Position numbers and translations under genes: made by a program. Source: JBLFWJ01 sp047611425 (GTDB taxonomy: Bacteria; Bacteroidota; Bacteroidia; UBA10329). Taken from it: a DNA stretch of 39,232 bases. The DNA is taken from contig JBLFWJ010000005.1 of assembly GCA_047611425.1 (NCBI GenBank), forward strand, positions 1 to 39,232, written 5' to 3'. Of the stretch, positions 37,909 through 39,232 are shown piece after piece. The first letter of the stretch is position 1. Each line of letters opens with the position of its first letter. The notes under the pieces were generated by a model. The model was not told the origin of the DNA. It was given only the letters and a program-made list of their open reading frames with translations, and ran no database searches.

Positions 37909-39232
37909 ATGAAAAAGCTGCTGGTCATTGGAGCTTGTTTGCTGCCAACATTTCTGTTGGCTCAGATAACCGAGGATCCGAAGCAACAGAACGCCCTTGA
38001 AACCAGCGTAGAAACCATCGCTGAAACCACCGAAGAAGAACTTGACTACAACACCCTGATTGAAGGTTTAGTCGAGTATTCAGAGAATCCAATCAACTTA
38101 AATAGGTCGGATGCAGAAGCGCTAAGAGAGCTTGGCCTCCTTGATGAAGTTGCTGTAGCTGCGTTGATTGACCACATCAATGCCCATGGTAAATTGATGA
38201 GCCTACTCGAACTGCAATCCATTAGAGGTTTTAATCTAAGTACCATTCGAGCAATTATGCCTTTTGTAAAAGTGGATGGCGATGACTCCCGTCCCAGATT
38301 CACTATTCGTGAAATGTTCAAGGAAGGAAAGCATGAAGTTTTTCTGCGCTATCAGCAAGTTCTAGAAGAACAAGAAGGCTACAGCCCAATTGATGACTCA
38401 CTTTTAGCCGAGAACCCAAATCGCAGATATCCGGGCGACCCTTTTCGACTTTATGCTCGTTATCGATTCAAGTATTCGAATAAGATTAGTTGGGGTGTGA
38501 CTATGGAGAAAGATCCCGGTGAAGAGTTTTTCGTGGGATCGAAAAAGCAAGGGTTCGACTATTACAGCGCGCACTTCTTCATGAAAAACTTTGGGGTTTT
38601 GAAGGCGTTGGCGATTGGTGATTTTCAAGCACAATTCGGTCAAGGCTTGACTTTTTCAAGTGGCCTTGCTTTTGGAAAGTCTGCAGATGCGGTTGGTATA
38701 AAACGAAATTCCCCTGGCCTAAAGCCATATACATCGGTAGACGAAAACCGTTTTCTAAGAGGTGTTGGATCCACAGTTAAGTTTAAGAATTTTGAGATTA
38801 CAGCCTTTGGATCATACAAGACCATTGATGCGTCCGTTGCCAACTCTGATACAGCTTTAGACGCAGAAGATCTTGTGTTTACTTCCTTTCAGCAGAGTGG
38901 ATTTCATCGTACACAAAGCGAATTGGCTGGTGAAGATGCGATTACCGAAATCATTTACGGTGGACATGCTGCCTACAAAAATCACCGGCTAAATGTGGGG
39001 ATCACGGCCGTTGGTTATCAGTTTTCAGGAAATGTAAATCGCACGGACGCGCTCTACAACAAGTACCGATTTGAAGGAAAGGGCAACGCCAACTTCGGAA
39101 TTGATTACAGCTACATCTGGCGCAACTTCAACTTTTTCGGAGAGACTTCCATCGGAATGAATGGCGGAATGGCAACTCTCAACGGACTGTTTATGACCGT
39201 TGATCCGAAACTCACTATTGTTGGTTTACATC
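37909..39232 (+). CDS. Helix-hairpin-helix outer-membrane barrel protein (3' partial)
   Basis: The frame is open from ATG 37909 to the window end (441 residues seen). It has signal peptide MKKLLVIGACLLPTFLLAQ, an acidic linker, then a helix-hairpin-helix-like domain (NPINLNRSDAEALRELGLLD, HINAHGKLMSLLELQSIRGF), followed by barrel strands (HEVFLRYQQVLEEQEGY, FRLYARYRFKYSNKISWGVT, AIGDFQAQFGQGLTFSSGLA). This ComEA-like plus barrel architecture is a known Bacteroidota family of unknown role. Family members are about 650-700 residues, so roughly a third is missing here. Confidence 0.83.
   Translation, partial: MKKLLVIGACLLPTFLLAQITEDPKQQNALETSVETIAETTEEELDYNTLIEGLVEYSENPINLNRSDAEALRELGLLDEVAVAALIDHINAHGKLMSLLELQSIRGFNLSTIRAIMPFVKVDGDDSRPRFTIREMFKEGKHEVFLRYQQVLEEQEGYSPIDDSLLAENPNRRYPGDPFRLYARYRFKYSNKISWGVTMEKDPGEEFFVGSKKQGFDYYSAHFFMKNFGVLKALAIGDFQAQFGQGLTFSSGLAFGKSADAVGIKRNSPGLKPYTSVDENRFLRGVGSTVKFKNFEITAFGSYKTIDASVANSDTALDAEDLVFTSFQQSGFHRTQSELAGEDAITEIIYGGHAAYKNHRLNVGITAVGYQFSGNVNRTDALYNKYRFEGKGNANFGIDYSYIWRNFNFFGETSIGMNGGMATLNGLFMTVDPKLTIVGLH

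Noticed and set aside
1..39232. tRNA genes, CRISPR arrays, IS transposases, prophage genes, riboswitches
   Set aside because: I looked on both strands and saw no cloverleaf-type sequence, regular spaced repeats, transposase motifs or recognisable riboswitch core.

Overview
This window is an accessory-poor, gene-dense stretch of a Bacteroidota chromosome, most likely order Flavobacteriales (inference). The reasons are a type IX secretion and gliding set (PorP/SprF-like barrel, GldJ, GldE and GldD, a PorV/PorQ-like barrel), the conserved gene orders gldJ-murF and mutY-ssb-gldE-gldD, Bacteroidota-type -7 boxes (TAnnTTTG), and frequent GTG/TTG starts without clear Shine-Dalgarno sites. I see no tRNA, rRNA, CRISPR array, IS transposase or prophage. 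Gaps are short: no stretch over 300 bases lacks a gene.

Layout. 1-3777 (+): partial PorP/SprF barrel, gldJ, a strong terminator, murF. 3774-8305 (-): acyl-CoA dehydrogenase, SLBB polysaccharide export protein and Wzz-like protein, apparently one operon. 8385-13134: anmK, an Smr-domain gene (-), an alpha/beta hydrolase with an unusual start, pheT. 13140-17101: polyprenyl-phosphate-type glycosyltransferase (-) divergent from a UPF0104 flippase-like protein and a TMTC-like GT-C/TPR protein, a possible protein glycosylation module. 17290-23037: recQ, convergent with the mutY-ssb-gldE/gldD operon, in which gldE and gldD are fused in one frame. 23221-27208 (+): HU-type protein, TPR protein, a 30-codon very basic mS38/AURKAIP1-like gene, rng, trmB, MGMT-like protein. 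27198-28205 (-): di-haem cytochrome c. 28332-29936 (+): pyrG. 30057-34468 (-): DUF5522, hutU, a small barrel and an unknown, possibly kinase-fold protein. 34547-36318 (+): purK and purE. 36412-36977: a MazEF-type toxin-antitoxin pair. 37021-39232 (+): PorV/PorQ-like barrel and a partial helix-hairpin-helix outer-membrane protein running off the end.

The most unusual locus is hutU (urocanate hydratase). Its reading frame holds a 161-codon in-frame insertion just before the NAD+-binding motif. The insertion carries a complete-looking DUF559 (PD-(D/E)XK nuclease-fold) domain between two 47-bp direct repeats that differ at one base. A solo relative of this palindromic repeat lies between purK and purE. 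The arrangement resembles a mobile palindromic repeat/nuclease cassette that has become a protein-coding insertion, so that an exchange between the repeats would restore an in-frame hutU of near-normal length. The second notable locus is the gldE-gldD fusion, whose junction is the former lipoprotein signal peptide of GldD.

All calls come from reading the sequence and from knowledge of families; no database search was run.
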